Assembly: GCF_000956545.1 (NCBI RefSeq)
Contig: NZ_JYIT01000085.1
Span: 62,001 to 126,000 of the forward strand
Direction: 5' to 3'
Origin: Microbacterium azadirachtae
GTDB taxonomy: Bacteria; Actinomycetota; Actinomycetes; Actinomycetales; Microbacteriaceae
DNA length: 64,000 bases
Shown here: piece by piece, positions 14,278 to 23,933 of the stretch
Position numbering within the stretch: the stretch's first letter is position 1
Layout: each line of letters opens with the position of its first letter
Notes under the pieces: generated by a model
Databases searched by the model: none
The model's input: only the letters and a program-made list of their open reading frames with translations
What the model was told of the DNA's origin: nothing
Made by a program: the position numbers and the translations under genes

Positions 14278-15132
14278 TCAGCGCACCTGGCGAGCGGTGA
14301 ACTGCAGCGGCGGGTTCGCGTAGAACTCCTGCGCCGGGATGAGCTGCAGTTCGCGCGCGCCGGAATCGAGCGTGAGGCGCAGCAGCTCGTACACGCTGGA
14401 CACGGTGCGCTCGAGCGCGACCTTGGCGTCGCCGGTCTCGACGTAGTGCGCCGTGAACAGCGCCGCAGTGACGTCGCCGGATCCGTTCGCCTTCATGGGC
14501 AGGTGCGGCGTGGCCACGAGCCACGCGCCCTTGTCGTCGACGGCGAGCATCTCGATCGTGCCCTCCTCCCGATCCGGACGCTCGACGCTCGTGACGAGCA
14601 CGGTGTTCGGGCCCATGGCGCGCGCGGCGTCGACGGAGGCCAGGGTCGACTCCAGCGTGTCGGGCTCGGTGCCGGTGAGGAAGCCCAGCTCGAACTGGTT
14701 GGGGGTGATGATGTCGGCGACCGGGACGACGCGGTCGCGCAGCAGCACGGGGATCGCGGGCGCCACGAAGCAGCCGGACTTCGCGTTGCCCATGACCGGG
14801 TCGCACGCGTACACGGCGTTCGGGTTGGCGGCCTTCACACGCGCCACGGCGTCGATGATGACGTCGCCGATGCCCTCTCCGCCCTGGTAGCCGCTGAGCA
14901 CGGCGTCGATCTCGCCGAGCACGCCGCGCTCCTCGATGCCGGTGACGACCTCGCGCACGTCCTCCGGTGCGATCAGCGGCCCGCGCCACGCCCCGTAGCC
15001 CGTGTGGTTGGAGAAGTTCACGGTGTAGACGGGGAGCACCTCGACGCCGATGCGCTGGAGGGGGAAGACCGCCGCGGAGTTGCCGACATGGCCGTACGCG
15101 ACGGCGGACTGGATCGAGAGCACGGTGAGCAT
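14278..15132 (-). CDS. pdxY: Pyridoxal kinase
   Basis: A 284-residue ribokinase-fold kinase that phosphorylates pyridoxal in B6 salvage. It shows the N-terminal [22 protein letters not shown], substrate loop [21 protein letters not shown], the [12 protein letters not shown] strand, and the anion-hole/catalytic segment [13 protein letters not shown], where the Asp is the catalytic base. AGGA lies directly before the ATG. It faces away from pdxST, so salvage and de novo synthesis of pyridoxal phosphate sit next to each other under divergent control. Confidence 0.93.
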   Translation of the reverse strand: MLTVLSIQSAVAYGHVGNSAAVFPLQRIGVEVLPVYTVNFSNHTGYGAWRGPLIAPEDVREVVTGIEERGVLGEIDAVLSGYQGGEGIGDVIIDAVARVKAANPNAVYACDPVMGNAKSGCFVAPAIPVLLRDRVVPVADIITPNQFELGFLTGTEPDTLESTLASVDAARAMGPNTVLVTSVERPDREEGTIEMLAVDDKGAWLVATPHLPMKANGSGDVTAALFTAHYVETGDAKVALERTVSSVYELLRLTLDSGARELQLIPAQEFYANPPLQFTARQVR

Positions 15133-15206
15133 TCCTCGATCCTCTCACCTGCCGCGAGCGGATCCGGCCACTGTCTCCCGAGTGTGAGTCTCCGTTGCAG
15201 ACAGCG

Positions 15207-15212
15207 TATGCT
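15207..15212 (+). promoter_or_regulatory. Candidate -10 element (TATGCT) of pdxST
   Basis: TATGCT ends 7 nt before the pdxS ATG and no RBS is visible, so the operon transcript is probably leaderless. Confidence 0.5.
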
Positions 15213-15219
15213 CTGTCCT

Positions 15220-16122
15220 ATGACAGAACTTGCACCCGAGCCCACCACCGGCACCGGTCGCGTCAAGCGCGGCCTCGCAGAGATGCTCAAGGGCGGCGTC
15301 ATCATGGACGTCGTCACCCCGGCGCAGGCGAAGATCGCCGAGGACGCCGGCGCCGTCGCGGTCATGGCCCTGGAGCGGGTGCCCGCAGACATCCGCGCGC
15401 AGGGCGGCGTGTCGCGCATGAGCGACCCGGACATGATCGACGGCATCATCTCGGCGGTGTCGATCCCGGTCATGGCGAAGGCGCGCATCGGGCATTTCGT
15501 GGAGGCCCAGGTGCTGCAGGAGCTCGGCGTCGACTACATCGACGAGTCCGAGGTGCTCTCGCCGGCCGACTACGTGAACCACATCGACAAGTGGGGCTTC
15601 ACCGTTCCCTTCGTCTGCGGCGCCACCAACCTCGGCGAGGCGCTGCGTCGCATCACCGAGGGCGCGGCCATGATCCGCTCCAAGGGCGAGGCGGGCACCG
15701 GCGACGTCTCCGAGGCGATGAAGCACATCCGCACCATCCGCGGCGAGATCGCCCGCCTGACGTCGCTGTCGAAGGACGAGCTGTACGTCGCGGCGAAGGA
15801 GCTGCAGGCGCCGTACGAGCTCGTCGCCGAGGTGGCGGAGAAGGGCGCGCTGCCGGTCGTGATGTTCGTGGCCGGGGGAGTGGCGACGCCCGCCGACGCG
15901 GCGATGATGATGCAGCTCGGCGCAGACGGCGTGTTCGTCGGATCCGGGATCTTCAAGTCCGGTGACCCGGCCGCCCGCGCCGCGGCGATCGTGAAGGCGA
16001 CCGCCGCCTACGACGACCCCGCGGTGATCGCGCAGGTCTCGCGCGGCCTCGGCGAGGCCATGGTCGGCATCAACGTCTCCGACCTGCCCGCACCGCACCG
16101 TCTCGCGGAGCGCGGCTGGTGA
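15220..16122 (+). CDS. pdxS: Pyridoxal 5'-phosphate synthase, lyase subunit
   Basis: A 300-residue (beta/alpha)8 barrel that condenses ribose 5-phosphate, glyceraldehyde 3-phosphate and PdxT-derived ammonia into pyridoxal phosphate. It shows [43 protein letters not shown] and the second active-site lysine region in [33 protein letters not shown] and the phosphate loop [13 protein letters not shown] follow, with GVFVGSGIF. It is followed by pdxT with a GTGA overlap, giving a 1:1 complex. The start codon is ATG without an RBS, in keeping with a leaderless mRNA. Confidence 0.97.
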   Translation: MTELAPEPTTGTGRVKRGLAEMLKGGVIMDVVTPAQAKIAEDAGAVAVMALERVPADIRAQGGVSRMSDPDMIDGIISAVSIPVMAKARIGHFVEAQVLQELGVDYIDESEVLSPADYVNHIDKWGFTVPFVCGATNLGEALRRITEGAAMIRSKGEAGTGDVSEAMKHIRTIRGEIARLTSLSKDELYVAAKELQAPYELVAEVAEKGALPVVMFVAGGVATPADAAMMMQLGADGVFVGSGIFKSGDPAARAAAIVKATAAYDDPAVIAQVSRGLGEAMVGINVSDLPAPHRLAERGW

Positions 16123-16727
16123 CATCGCCTGTGCGGATCGGAGTGCTCGCGCTGCAGGGCGATGTGCGCGAGCACGCGGCGATCCTCACCGCGCTCGGGG
16201 CGGAGGCGGTCCTCGTCCGCCGCCCCGAGCAGCTGGCCGACCTGGACGGGCTCGTCATCCCGGGCGGCGAGTCGAGCGTGATCGACAAGCTCTCCCGGAT
16301 CTTCGGGCTGCGCGAGCCTCTGCGCGCGCTGATCGCCGACGGGCTTCCGGTCTACGGCACCTGCGCCGGGCTGATCCTGCTCGCGGACGAGATCCAGGGT
16401 GCGATCGACGGCCAGCTGACCTTCGGCGGCCTCGACGTCACCGTCGCGCGCAACGCGTTCGGCGGGCAGGTCGAGTCGTTCGAGACGACGCTCGCCGTGC
16501 AGGGCATCGACGGCGAGGTCGCGGCGACCTTCATCCGCGCACCTCTGATCACCCGCGTGGGCCCACGGGCGAAGGCGATCGCCTCGCTCCCCGACGGCGG
16601 CGTCGTGGCGGTGGAGCAGGGCGGTCTGCTCGGCACGAGCTTCCATCCGGAGATGAACGGCGAGACGCGTCTGCACGCCCGGCTGCTGCAGCTCGTCGAG
16701 GCACGCCGGTCCGCCGTCGCCGCCTGA
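16119..16727 (+). CDS. pdxT: Pyridoxal 5'-phosphate synthase, glutaminase subunit
   Basis: A 202-residue class I glutamine amidotransferase that supplies ammonia to PdxS. Visible marks are [15 protein letters not shown], the IPGGESSV loop, the nucleophile Cys in [10 protein letters not shown] (about residues 76-85), and the His-Glu of the catalytic triad in SFHPEMNG near the C-terminus. The GTG start overlaps the pdxS stop by 4 bp, so the subunits are translationally coupled. Confidence 0.97.
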   Translation: MTSPVRIGVLALQGDVREHAAILTALGAEAVLVRRPEQLADLDGLVIPGGESSVIDKLSRIFGLREPLRALIADGLPVYGTCAGLILLADEIQGAIDGQLTFGGLDVTVARNAFGGQVESFETTLAVQGIDGEVAATFIRAPLITRVGPRAKAIASLPDGGVVAVEQGGLLGTSFHPEMNGETRLHARLLQLVEARRSAVAA

Positions 16728-16742
16728 CCGGCACCGCCGACG

Positions 16743-16812
16743 CACAACGCAGGAGTTCCGGTCGGAATGCCGTTCCCTGGCGGTTCCGACGACGGGAGAC
16801 TCCTGCGTTGTG
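16743..16812. repeat. 14-bp perfect inverted repeat, large hairpin after pdxT
   Basis: CACAACGCAGGAGT (16743-16756) pairs with ACTCCTGCGTTGTG (16799-16812). Inside, TCGGAA and TTCCGA pair again. The nested long hairpin without a T-tract separates pdxT from yebC. It may act as a terminator or be a dispersed palindromic repeat of the genome. Confidence 0.65.
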
Positions 16813-16855
16813 TCCTGGGCAGAGGGCCCGGCAACGACGGGGATGGCTGATTCGT

Positions 16856-16861
16856 TAGAAT
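16856..16861 (+). promoter_or_regulatory. Candidate -10 element (TAGAAT) for yebC
   Basis: TAGAAT lies 51 nt before the yebC ATG, after the pdxT hairpin. No clear -35 is seen. Confidence 0.4.
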
Positions 16862-16912
16862 GGACGATGCCCTGGCGGGATGAACCCCGGGGCGGATACG
16901 AGCGGGAGACAT

Positions 16913-17671
16913 ATGTCCGGGCATTCCAAGTGGGCCACGACCAAGCACAAGAAGGCCGTCATCGACGCGCGCCGTGCCAAGTCCTGGGCCAAGCTCATCA
17001 AGAACATCGAGGTCGCCGCGAAGCTCGGCGGACCTGACCAGGCGGGCAACCCGACGCTGTTCGACGCCGTGCTCAAGGCGAAGAAGACCTCGGTCCCGAA
17101 GGACAACATCGACCGCGCCATCAAGCGCGGCGCCGGCATCGGGGGCGAGTCGGTCGAGTACAGCTCGATCATGTATGAGGGCTATGGCGCCAACGGCGTG
17201 GCCCTGATGATCGAGTGCCTGACCGACAACAAGAACCGCGCGGCCGCCGAGGTCCGCACCGCGCTCAGCCGCAACGGCGGGACGCTCGCGGATCCGGGCA
17301 GCGTCGCCTACAACTTCACGCGCAAGGGTGTCATCGTCGTCGACGGCGAGAACACCACCGAGGACGACGTCATGATGGCGGCGCTCGAGGCCGGGGCCGA
17401 GGAGATCGAGCCGCACGCGCAGGGCTACGAGGTCATCACCGACGCCTCGGATCTGGTCGCGGTGCGCACCGCGCTGCAGGAGGCCGGGATCGAGTACGAG
17501 TCGGCCGACGTCGAGTTCGTGCCGAACCTCAAGGTCGAGATCGACGCCGAGGCCGCACGCAAGATCTTCCGTCTCATCGACGCGCTCGAGGACAGCGACG
17601 ACGTGCAGAACGTCTACGCGAACTTCGACCTCACCGCCGAGGTGCAGGCCGAGCTCGAGAACGACGAGTAA
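16913..17671 (+). CDS. yebC: YebC/PmpR-family regulatory protein
   Basis: A 252-residue protein starting [15 protein letters not shown], the family's invariant N-terminus, so the ATG at 16913 (RBS GGGAGA) is chosen. [37 protein letters not shown] and NRNGG-type segments follow, in family order. YebC proteins bind DNA in some bacteria and the ribosome in others, where they relieve stalling at proline-rich motifs. Its position before ruvC is widely conserved. Confidence 0.95.
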   Translation: MSGHSKWATTKHKKAVIDARRAKSWAKLIKNIEVAAKLGGPDQAGNPTLFDAVLKAKKTSVPKDNIDRAIKRGAGIGGESVEYSSIMYEGYGANGVALMIECLTDNKNRAAAEVRTALSRNGGTLADPGSVAYNFTRKGVIVVDGENTTEDDVMMAALEAGAEEIEPHAQGYEVITDASDLVAVRTALQEAGIEYESADVEFVPNLKVEIDAEAARKIFRLIDALEDSDDVQNVYANFDLTAEVQAELENDE

Positions 17672-17691
17672 GACCCGCAGGACCACCGCCG

Positions 17692-18282
17692 ATGGCCGCG
17701 CCGGAGATCGTCTCGTACGACCCGTCGTGGCCATCGGTCGCTCAGCGGTGGATGCAGCGGATCGCGTCCGACCTGGCAGCGTCAGGCGTCCACGCCCTGG
17801 CCGTGGAGCACATCGGATCGACCGCGGTGCCCGGGCTCGCTGCGAAGCCGTACGTCGACATCCAGGTGCTCGTGCCGCGGCTCCCGGACGAGGAGGCGAC
17901 GACCGCGGCGCTCGCCCCCGCGGGGTTCTCGCGCGCCCGCGGGTCTCGCGCCGACTCGCCGGGCGTGGACTTCGACATCCCGCGCCCGGGATCGGATCCG
18001 CAGCACCACGAGAAGCTCCTCTACGTCCAGGAGACGGAGTCCGAGCCGTCCGTGCGCGGCATCATCCTCCACGTACGCCGCGCGGGCTCCTCCTTCGCCG
18101 ACTTCGTGCTGTCCTTCCGCGACTGGCTGCGCGCGGACCCGGCGGCCGCGGGGGAGTACGAGCGCCTGAAGCGTGCCCTCGCCGAGCAGCACGCGGGCGC
18201 GGCCGATTACGACGACTACACCCGCGCCAAGAGTGACTTCATGGATCGGGCCCAGTACGCGATGGGCTGGCCGCGCGCCTGA
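17692..18282 (+). CDS. GrpB-family (UPF0157) nucleotidyltransferase-like protein
   Basis: A 196-residue protein with the GrpB signature VEHIGSTAVPGLAAKPYVDIQVLV (about residues 41-64), a nucleotidyltransferase-like core, and LHVRRAGSSFADFVLSFRDWLR. An ..YERLKRALAEQH helix lies near the end. GrpB domains occur alone or fused to dephospho-CoA kinase, with unknown reaction. AGGA lies 9 nt before the ATG. Confidence 0.88.
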   Translation: MAAPEIVSYDPSWPSVAQRWMQRIASDLAASGVHALAVEHIGSTAVPGLAAKPYVDIQVLVPRLPDEEATTAALAPAGFSRARGSRADSPGVDFDIPRPGSDPQHHEKLLYVQETESEPSVRGIILHVRRAGSSFADFVLSFRDWLRADPAAAGEYERLKRALAEQHAGAADYDDYTRAKSDFMDRAQYAMGWPRA

Positions 18283-18305
18283 GCATCCCGGATCCGATCC
18301 GCGCA

Positions 18306-18311
18306 TAGCCT
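18306..18311 (+). promoter_or_regulatory. Candidate -10 element (TAGCCT) of ruvC
   Basis: TAGCCT, then GGAGTC, then ATG 18318. The 6-nt spacing fits leaderless transcription. GGAG could also act as an RBS. Confidence 0.4.
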
Positions 18312-18317
18312 GGAGTC

Positions 18318-18905
18318 ATGACGGGAGTGCGACGCGTTCTGGGCATCGATCCCGGCCTCACCCGCTGCGGCGTCGGGGTCGTCGACGTCGATCCGATGCG
18401 CCGCGGCACCCTCGTGCACGTCGGCGTGATCCGCACCCCTGTGGACGCGCCGATCGGCGAGCGGCTCGCGGCGGTCGCGGCGGGGATCCGCGCCGTCATC
18501 GCCGAGCACGCCCCCGATGCCGTCGCCGTCGAGCGGGTGTTCGCCCAGCAGAACAGCCACACCGTCATGGGCACCGCGCAGGCGAGCGGCGTCGCGCTGC
18601 TCGTGGCCGCGGAGCACGGCCTGCCCGCCGCGACCCACACGCCGAGCGAGGTGAAGGCCGCCGTCACCGGATACGGCTCCGCCGACAAGAAGCAGGTGCA
18701 GGCGATGATCGCCCGCATCCTGCGTCTGGACGCGCCGCCTCAGCCCGCGGACGCCGCCGACGCGCTCGCGATCGCGCTGTGCCATGCCTGGCGAGGCCCG
18801 GGGCTCGGCGCGGCGGGCGCGGACGCCGGGCCGCAGACGCCCGCGCAGCGGGCATGGGCGGACGCGGAGCGTGTCGCTCGAACATACCTACGAGCACGTG
18901 CGTAG
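18318..18905 (+). CDS. ruvC: Holliday-junction endonuclease RuvC
   Basis: A 195-residue RNase H-fold resolvase. The first catalytic Asp is in [11 protein letters not shown] (residue 11), the catalytic Glu in [10 protein letters not shown] (about 74), and the C-terminal acidic pair in [12 protein letters not shown]. It cuts Holliday junctions brought by RuvAB. A Gly/Ala-rich C-terminal extension is present, as in many actinobacteria. ruvC, ruvA and ruvB are contiguous. Confidence 0.96.
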   Translation: MTGVRRVLGIDPGLTRCGVGVVDVDPMRRGTLVHVGVIRTPVDAPIGERLAAVAAGIRAVIAEHAPDAVAVERVFAQQNSHTVMGTAQASGVALLVAAEHGLPAATHTPSEVKAAVTGYGSADKKQVQAMIARILRLDAPPQPADAADALAIALCHAWRGPGLGAAGADAGPQTPAQRAWADAERVARTYLRARA

Positions 18906-18908
18906 ACT
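18903..18908 (+). promoter_or_regulatory. Candidate -10 element (TAGACT) of ruvA
   Basis: TAGACT spans the ruvC TAG stop and ends 6 nt before the ruvA ATG 18915. It could give ruvAB a leaderless promoter of its own. Confidence 0.4.
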
Positions 18909-18914
18909 GCTGAC

Positions 18915-19532
18915 ATGATCTCCTCCCTGCGCGGCACCGTGCTGTCCACGACCACGGACTCCGTCGTCATCGAGGTCGGGGGAGTCGGCTTCTCCGTCGC
19001 GGTCCCCGGTGACGTCGCGCACACGGCGCGAGTCGGCCAGGAGCTGCGCCTGCACACCACGCTCATCGTGCGGGAGGACGCGCTGTCGCTCTACGGCTTC
19101 GCGGATGCGGCGGAGCTCGAGGTCTTCGGACACCTCCTGTCGGTGACGGGCGTCGGGCCCAAGTCCGCACTGGGAGTGCTCTCGCACCTGTCCGTGGACC
19201 AGATCGCCGCGGCCGTGGCGGCCGACGACGACGCGCCGTTCCGCCGGGTCTCCGGGATCGGTCCGAAGACCGCCAAGCTCATCGTCGTGCAGCTCACCGG
19301 CAAGCTGCAGCCGCCGGTGGCTGCGCCCTCGGCGGCCTCGATCCCCGATGAGATCAGTACCCAGCTCATCGCCGCGCTGATCGGCCTGGGGTGGTCCGAG
19401 CGGGTTGCGGCCGAGGCGGCGGAGCGCAGCACGGCCGATGCCAGCGCGACCGAGCGCGGATCCGTCGCGCTGCTCCTGCGGCGCACGCTGGCCGCCCTCG
19501 GCCCTGCCCAGGGCGGAGGCGCCCGTGGCTGA
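18915..19532 (+). CDS. ruvA: Holliday-junction branch-migration protein RuvA
   Basis: A 205-residue protein with the OB-fold domain I ([26 protein letters not shown]), tandem helix-hairpin-helix motifs ([13 protein letters not shown] and [13 protein letters not shown]), and the flexible domain III at the C-terminus, which contacts RuvB. It binds junction DNA and loads RuvB. Its end overlaps ruvB by 8 bp. Confidence 0.96.
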   Translation: MISSLRGTVLSTTTDSVVIEVGGVGFSVAVPGDVAHTARVGQELRLHTTLIVREDALSLYGFADAAELEVFGHLLSVTGVGPKSALGVLSHLSVDQIAAAVAADDDAPFRRVSGIGPKTAKLIVVQLTGKLQPPVAAPSAASIPDEISTQLIAALIGLGWSERVAAEAAERSTADASATERGSVALLLRRTLAALGPAQGGGARG

Positions 19533-20553
19533 GTTCCGCGACTCGGGCGAGGTCGTCGACGCGGCCGAGCTCGCGATCGAGGGCGCGCTGCGCCCGTCGA
19601 GCCTGGACGAGTTCGTGGGACAGCACAAGGTCCGCGGGCAGATGAAGCTGCTGCTGGACGCCGCCAGGATCCAGGATCGGCCCGCCGACCACATCCTGCT
19701 CTCCGGCCCGCCCGGACTGGGCAAGACCACCCTGGCGATGATCGTGGCGCACGAGAGCGGACGCCCCCTGCGCATGTCGAGCGGCCCCGCGATCCAGCAC
19801 GCCGGCGATCTCGCCGCGCTGCTCAGCAGCCTCACGCCCGGCGAGGTGCTGTTCATCGACGAGATCCACCGGATGGCGCGCTCCGCGGAGGAGATGCTCT
19901 ATCTCGCGATGGAGGACTTCCGGATCGACATCATGGTCGGCAAGGGCGCGGGGGCGACGAGCATCCCGCTCGAGCTCGCGCCGTTCACCCTGGTCGGCGC
20001 CACGACGCGTTCGGGGCTGCTGCCCAACCCGCTCCGCGACAGGTTCGGGTTCACCGCGCACCTCGAGTACTACGACCCGGGCGAGCTCGAACGCGTCGTG
20101 GAACGCTCGGCGATCGTGCTCGGCGTCGACATCCCTCCGATCGCGCGCGCGGAGATCGCGCGGCGCTCCCGGGGCACCCCGCGCATCGCCAACCGCCTGC
20201 TGCGGCGCGTGCGCGACTACGCGCTCGTGCACGGAGCGGGCGCATCGGCCGCCGTCGAGGACGTGCGCGCCGCGCTGGAGCTCTACGACGTCGACCGCAT
20301 CGGGCTGGACCGCCTGGACCGGGCCGTGCTCGACGCGGTCGTGCGGCGGTTCCGCGGAGGGCCGGTGGGGCTCAGCACGCTCGCCGTCTCCGTCGGCGAG
20401 GAGGCCGACACGATCGAGAGCGTCGTGGAGCCGTACCTGGTGCGGATCGGATTCCTCGGCCGTTCGCCGCGCGGCCGGATCGCGATGCCGGAGGCGTATG
20501 CGCACCTGGGCATCGCGCACCCCGAGGGGGCCGCGTTGTTCGATGACCTATAA
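19525..20553 (+). CDS. ruvB: Holliday-junction branch-migration helicase RuvB
   Basis: A 342-residue AAA+ motor with Walker [13 protein letters not shown] (about residues 70-81), Walker B VLFIDEIH and sensor 1 VGATTRSG. The arginine finger region [10 protein letters not shown] and a C-terminal winged-helix domain ([16 protein letters not shown]..) follow. GTG 19525 is chosen because GGAGG lies 6 nt upstream and the family N-terminus begins there. Confidence 0.96.
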   Translation: MAEFRDSGEVVDAAELAIEGALRPSSLDEFVGQHKVRGQMKLLLDAARIQDRPADHILLSGPPGLGKTTLAMIVAHESGRPLRMSSGPAIQHAGDLAALLSSLTPGEVLFIDEIHRMARSAEEMLYLAMEDFRIDIMVGKGAGATSIPLELAPFTLVGATTRSGLLPNPLRDRFGFTAHLEYYDPGELERVVERSAIVLGVDIPPIARAEIARRSRGTPRIANRLLRRVRDYALVHGAGASAAVEDVRAALELYDVDRIGLDRLDRAVLDAVVRRFRGGPVGLSTLAVSVGEEADTIESVVEPYLVRIGFLGRSPRGRIAMPEAYAHLGIAHPEGAALFDDL

Positions 20554-20629
20554 TCGCTGGAGACTTTCACCGTCCCCCTCTTTCCGCACGCCGCTGGTGG
20601 CGTGAACGCCCGAAAGGCTCTCTTCTCGC

Positions 20630-21061
20630 ATGAATATCGCGACCTTCTTCTCGCAGTACGGCCTGTTCTTCGTCCTGGCCATCCTGCTCGTCTTCATGGT
20701 TCTCTCGACCCGCCGTCGCAACAAGCGGATGAAGGAGGAGCAGGAGAAGAAGGCCAAGGAGACCGTCCCCGGCGCGAAGGTGCTGCTGCAGGGCGGACTG
20801 TACGGAACGATCGTCGAGTTCGACGCCGACAACCTGGATCGCCCCGCGAAGGTGGAGATCGCCCCGGGCGTGGTCATCGAGGTGCACTCGCAGGCGATCC
20901 TGCGCATCGTCGACGAGGAGCAGAGCGCTCCGGTCGATGAGACCGCGCACACCCCGCTGGACGAGCAGACGCCACTGGACGAGCGCGCCAAGGACATCAC
21001 GATCGAGTCGGCCGAGGAGACCCGCGCGCGCCTGGAGCGCGACGCCGACGACAAGAACTGA
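20630..21061 (+). CDS. yajC: Preprotein translocase subunit YajC
   Basis: A 143-residue protein with one N-terminal membrane span (about residues 9-25), a basic RRRNKRMKEEQEK stretch, and the YajC core VPGAKVLLQGGLYGTIVE and VEIAPGVVIEVHSQAI. The C-terminal tail is acidic, with a short repeat (TPLDEQTPLDER). It associates with SecD-SecF, whose genes follow directly. Confidence 0.92.
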   Translation: MNIATFFSQYGLFFVLAILLVFMVLSTRRRNKRMKEEQEKKAKETVPGAKVLLQGGLYGTIVEFDADNLDRPAKVEIAPGVVIEVHSQAILRIVDEEQSAPVDETAHTPLDEQTPLDERAKDITIESAEETRARLERDADDKN

Positions 21062-21114
21062 CGAGCGCTCCGCGCTCGACGCACTCCCGACCCCTCAGAA
21101 AGCGAAGAACCTTC

Positions 21115-22842
21115 GTGGCATCGTCTTCTCCCGTCAAGCACGCCTGGCGGGTCCTGCTCGGCCTGCTCATCGCCATCGGCGTGCTGTTCGGACTGAACGC
21201 CCTCGGCGTGTACGGCTTCGGCAAGAGCTCCTGGACGCCTCAGCTCGCCCTCGACCTGCAGGGCGGCACGCAGATCATCCTCAGCGCGCAGACGGCCGAC
21301 GGCAAGGACCCGAACGCCGAGCAGCTCACGCAGGCCTCGCAGATCATCCGTCAGCGCGTGGACGCCTCGGGCGTCGGCGAGTCCGACATCACCACCGAGG
21401 GCGGCCGGAACATCGTCGTGCAGATCGCCGGCAAGGCGGACGAGGCGACGCGCAACCGCATCCAGGCGAGCGCGAAGATGGAGCTGCGCTCGGTGCTGGC
21501 AGCGACGAGCCCCGCGACGTCCTTCGTGGGCGACGACGGCAAGTCCACGCCGTACCCGACTCCGGCGCCCGGCCTCGCCTCGACACCCTCGCCGTCGCCC
21601 ACCGACGGCAGTGACATGTCGTGGGTGACGCCGAAGCTGCAGGCGGAGTTCCTCTCCTACGACTGCAAGACCAAGCGCGACGCCGCGAAGCAGCCCGCCG
21701 ACCAGCCGCTCATCGCCTGCGACACCAGCGGTCAGGCGAAGTACCTGCTCGGCCCGGTCGAGCTCGACGGGACCTCGATCAAGGACGCCGCCGCCGGTCT
21801 CAACCAGCAGAACGGCCAGTGGGAGGTCAACCTCACCTTCGACGGCAAGGGCACCGATGCATTCGGCAAGGTGAGCCAGCGTCTCTACGCGTTCACGCAG
21901 CAGAACCAGACGCCGCGCAACCAGTTCGCGTTCGTGCTGGACGGATCGGTCATCTCGGCGCCGTCCATGAACGGCGTCATCCTCGACGGCCGCCCTTCGA
22001 TCAGCGGTTCGTTCACCCAGGAGACGGCGAAGAGCCTCGCCGACCAGCTCAAGTTCGGTGCCCTGCCGCTGAGCTTCACGGTCCAGAGCTCGGACACGAT
22101 CTCGGCGACCCTCGGATCTCAGCAGCTGCAGATCGGTCTGCTCGCAGGCCTCATCGGCCTCGGGCTGGTGGCGATCTACTCGCTCCTCAGCTACCGGGCG
22201 CTGGGTTTCGTGATCATCGCGTCGATCGCCGTCATGGCGGTCATCACCTATGCACTGATCTGCATCCTCGGCTGGCGCATGGGCTTCCGCCTGTCGCTGG
22301 CCGGCGTCGCGGGCCTGATCGTGTCGATCGGATTCACCGCGGACTCGTTCATCGTGTACTTCGAACGCATCCGAGACGAGCTGCGCGACGGCAAGTCGAT
22401 CACCGGCGCCGTCGAGGACGGCTGGAGCCGCGCCAAGCGCACGATCTACATCTCGAAGTCGATCAACATCCTGGCTGCGGTCGTGCTGTACATCCTCGCC
22501 GACGCGACGGTGAAGGGCTTCGCGTTCACGCTCGGTCTCACGACGATCATCGACGTGCTGATCTTCGTGGTGTTCACGCACCCCGTCATGCAGATCCTGG
22601 CGCGCACGCGGTTCTTCGGGAACGGACACCCACTGTCGGGCATGGATCCGGAGGCTCTCGGCGCCGTCTACCGCGGACGCAGCGAATACCGGGAGGTGGT
22701 CACCTCGTCCCAAGGCAAGGCCGCGCGCGCCAGCCGCTCCCGCGGTGAGGCGGAGCGCCGTCAGACCATCGCCGAACGAAAGCGGGCGGAGGCACTCGCC
22801 GAAGCATCCAAGGGCGCGAGCCGGAACGGGGAGAACGACTGA
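21115..22842 (+). CDS. secD: Protein translocase subunit SecD
   Basis: A 575-residue membrane protein with a GTG start. It has a first span at about 12-33, the LDLQGGTQI motif, a large extracytoplasmic P1 domain with an inserted Pro/Ser-rich segment (about 143-170), FAFVLDGSVISAP, and five C-terminal spans including SIGFTADSFIVYFERIRDELR. With SecF it uses the proton motive force to help pull exported proteins across the membrane. A charged, Arg/Glu-rich cytoplasmic tail ends the protein. Confidence 0.96.
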   Translation: MASSSPVKHAWRVLLGLLIAIGVLFGLNALGVYGFGKSSWTPQLALDLQGGTQIILSAQTADGKDPNAEQLTQASQIIRQRVDASGVGESDITTEGGRNIVVQIAGKADEATRNRIQASAKMELRSVLAATSPATSFVGDDGKSTPYPTPAPGLASTPSPSPTDGSDMSWVTPKLQAEFLSYDCKTKRDAAKQPADQPLIACDTSGQAKYLLGPVELDGTSIKDAAAGLNQQNGQWEVNLTFDGKGTDAFGKVSQRLYAFTQQNQTPRNQFAFVLDGSVISAPSMNGVILDGRPSISGSFTQETAKSLADQLKFGALPLSFTVQSSDTISATLGSQQLQIGLLAGLIGLGLVAIYSLLSYRALGFVIIASIAVMAVITYALICILGWRMGFRLSLAGVAGLIVSIGFTADSFIVYFERIRDELRDGKSITGAVEDGWSRAKRTIYISKSINILAAVVLYILADATVKGFAFTLGLTTIIDVLIFVVFTHPVMQILARTRFFGNGHPLSGMDPEALGAVYRGRSEYREVVTSSQGKAARASRSRGEAERRQTIAERKRAEALAEASKGASRNGEND

Positions 22843-23843
22843 TGCGCTCCATGAACGAGTTCGGCAACGACCTCTACTCCGGCAAGACCTCCTTCCCGTT
22901 CGTCGGAAAGCGGCGGATCTGGTTCATCATCGCGATCCTGCTCGTCGTGGGCTCGGCACTTGTGCCGCTGTTCCGCCCGGTGCAGTTCTCGATCGAGTTC
23001 ACCGGCGGTTCGCAGTTCACGGTCGAGGCGCCCGCGAACCGCGACCAGGGCCTCGCGACGACGGCGGTGCGCTCGGTGCTGCCGAACGTCACCACCAAGG
23101 TGACGACGGTCAACAACCGCGACATCCGCGTGCAGACGGCTCAGCTCAAGAGCGAGCAGCAGTCGCACGACGTCGCCGCGGCGCTGGCGAAGGCCTACGG
23201 CGTCGCCGAGGACAAGGTGAACACCTCATTCATCGGCCCGAGCTGGGGAGAGGGCGTGACCCGGCAGTCGCTCTGGGGCCTCGCGATCTTCCTCGCTCTG
23301 ACGTTCCTCATCCTGGCGATCTACTTCCGCACCTGGAAGATGTCGGCGGCCTCGATCCTGGGCCTCCTGGACGTGCTGGTCATCACCATCGGCGTGTACG
23401 CGCTGGCGGGCTTCGAGATCTCGCCCGCGGCCGTGATCGGCTTCCTGACGATCCTCGCCTACTCGCTGTACGACACCACGGTCGTGTTCGACAAGATCCG
23501 CGAGAACACCACGGAGGAGGGGGCCAAGTCGTCCCGCACCTTCGGGGAGTCGGTCAACCTCGCCGTGAACCAGACGCTGATCCGATCGATCAACACCGCG
23601 GTCATCGCCGCGCTCCCGGTCGGCGCAATCCTGTTCATCGGTGCGTTCTGGCTCGGCGCGCAGACGCTGACGGACATCTCGCTGTCGATCTTCGTCGGCA
23701 TCATCGTCGCCGCCTACTCGACCCTGTTCGTGGCCGCGCCGCTGTACTCGCTGTTCCGCGAGAACGAGCCGGCGATCCGCGAGCACGACAAGCGGGTCCT
23801 GGCGGCGCGCGACCGCGCGACCCTCAGCGCCGTCGAGGTCTGA
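22842..23843 (+). CDS. secF: Protein translocase subunit SecF
   Basis: A 333-residue membrane protein. It has a first span near residues 24-44, EFTGGSQFTVEAP in the extracytoplasmic part, the SecF motif SLYDTTVVFDKIREN, and the last spans containing NQTLIRSINTAVIAALPVGAIL. The ATG shares one base with the secD TGA (TGATG), so the pair is coupled. Confidence 0.96.
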   Translation: MRSMNEFGNDLYSGKTSFPFVGKRRIWFIIAILLVVGSALVPLFRPVQFSIEFTGGSQFTVEAPANRDQGLATTAVRSVLPNVTTKVTTVNNRDIRVQTAQLKSEQQSHDVAAALAKAYGVAEDKVNTSFIGPSWGEGVTRQSLWGLAIFLALTFLILAIYFRTWKMSAASILGLLDVLVITIGVYALAGFEISPAAVIGFLTILAYSLYDTTVVFDKIRENTTEEGAKSSRTFGESVNLAVNQTLIRSINTAVIAALPVGAILFIGAFWLGAQTLTDISLSIFVGIIVAAYSTLFVAAPLYSLFRENEPAIREHDKRVLAARDRATLSAVEV

Positions 23844-23908
23844 TGTCGCGGACGATCGGCGGACCCCGGGTCTCCGACGTGCGACGGAGCCTGCCCTCCT
23901 GGGCACTT

Positions 23909-23914
23909 GTAGGA
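23909..23914 (+). promoter_or_regulatory. Candidate -10 element (TAGGAT) of the RSH gene
   Basis: TAGGAT lies 19 nt before the ATG at 23934. GGAGG follows in the short leader as a normal RBS. Confidence 0.4.
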
Positions 23915-23933
23915 TGATCTGCCTGGAGGTCGG

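Noticed and set aside
16867..17037. A small + strand ORF beginning 5 nt after the TAGAAT of yebC
   Set aside because: It runs out of frame through the start of yebC and encodes a shadow-like, Arg/His/Gln-rich sequence. The spacing is one base short of the other leaderless genes.
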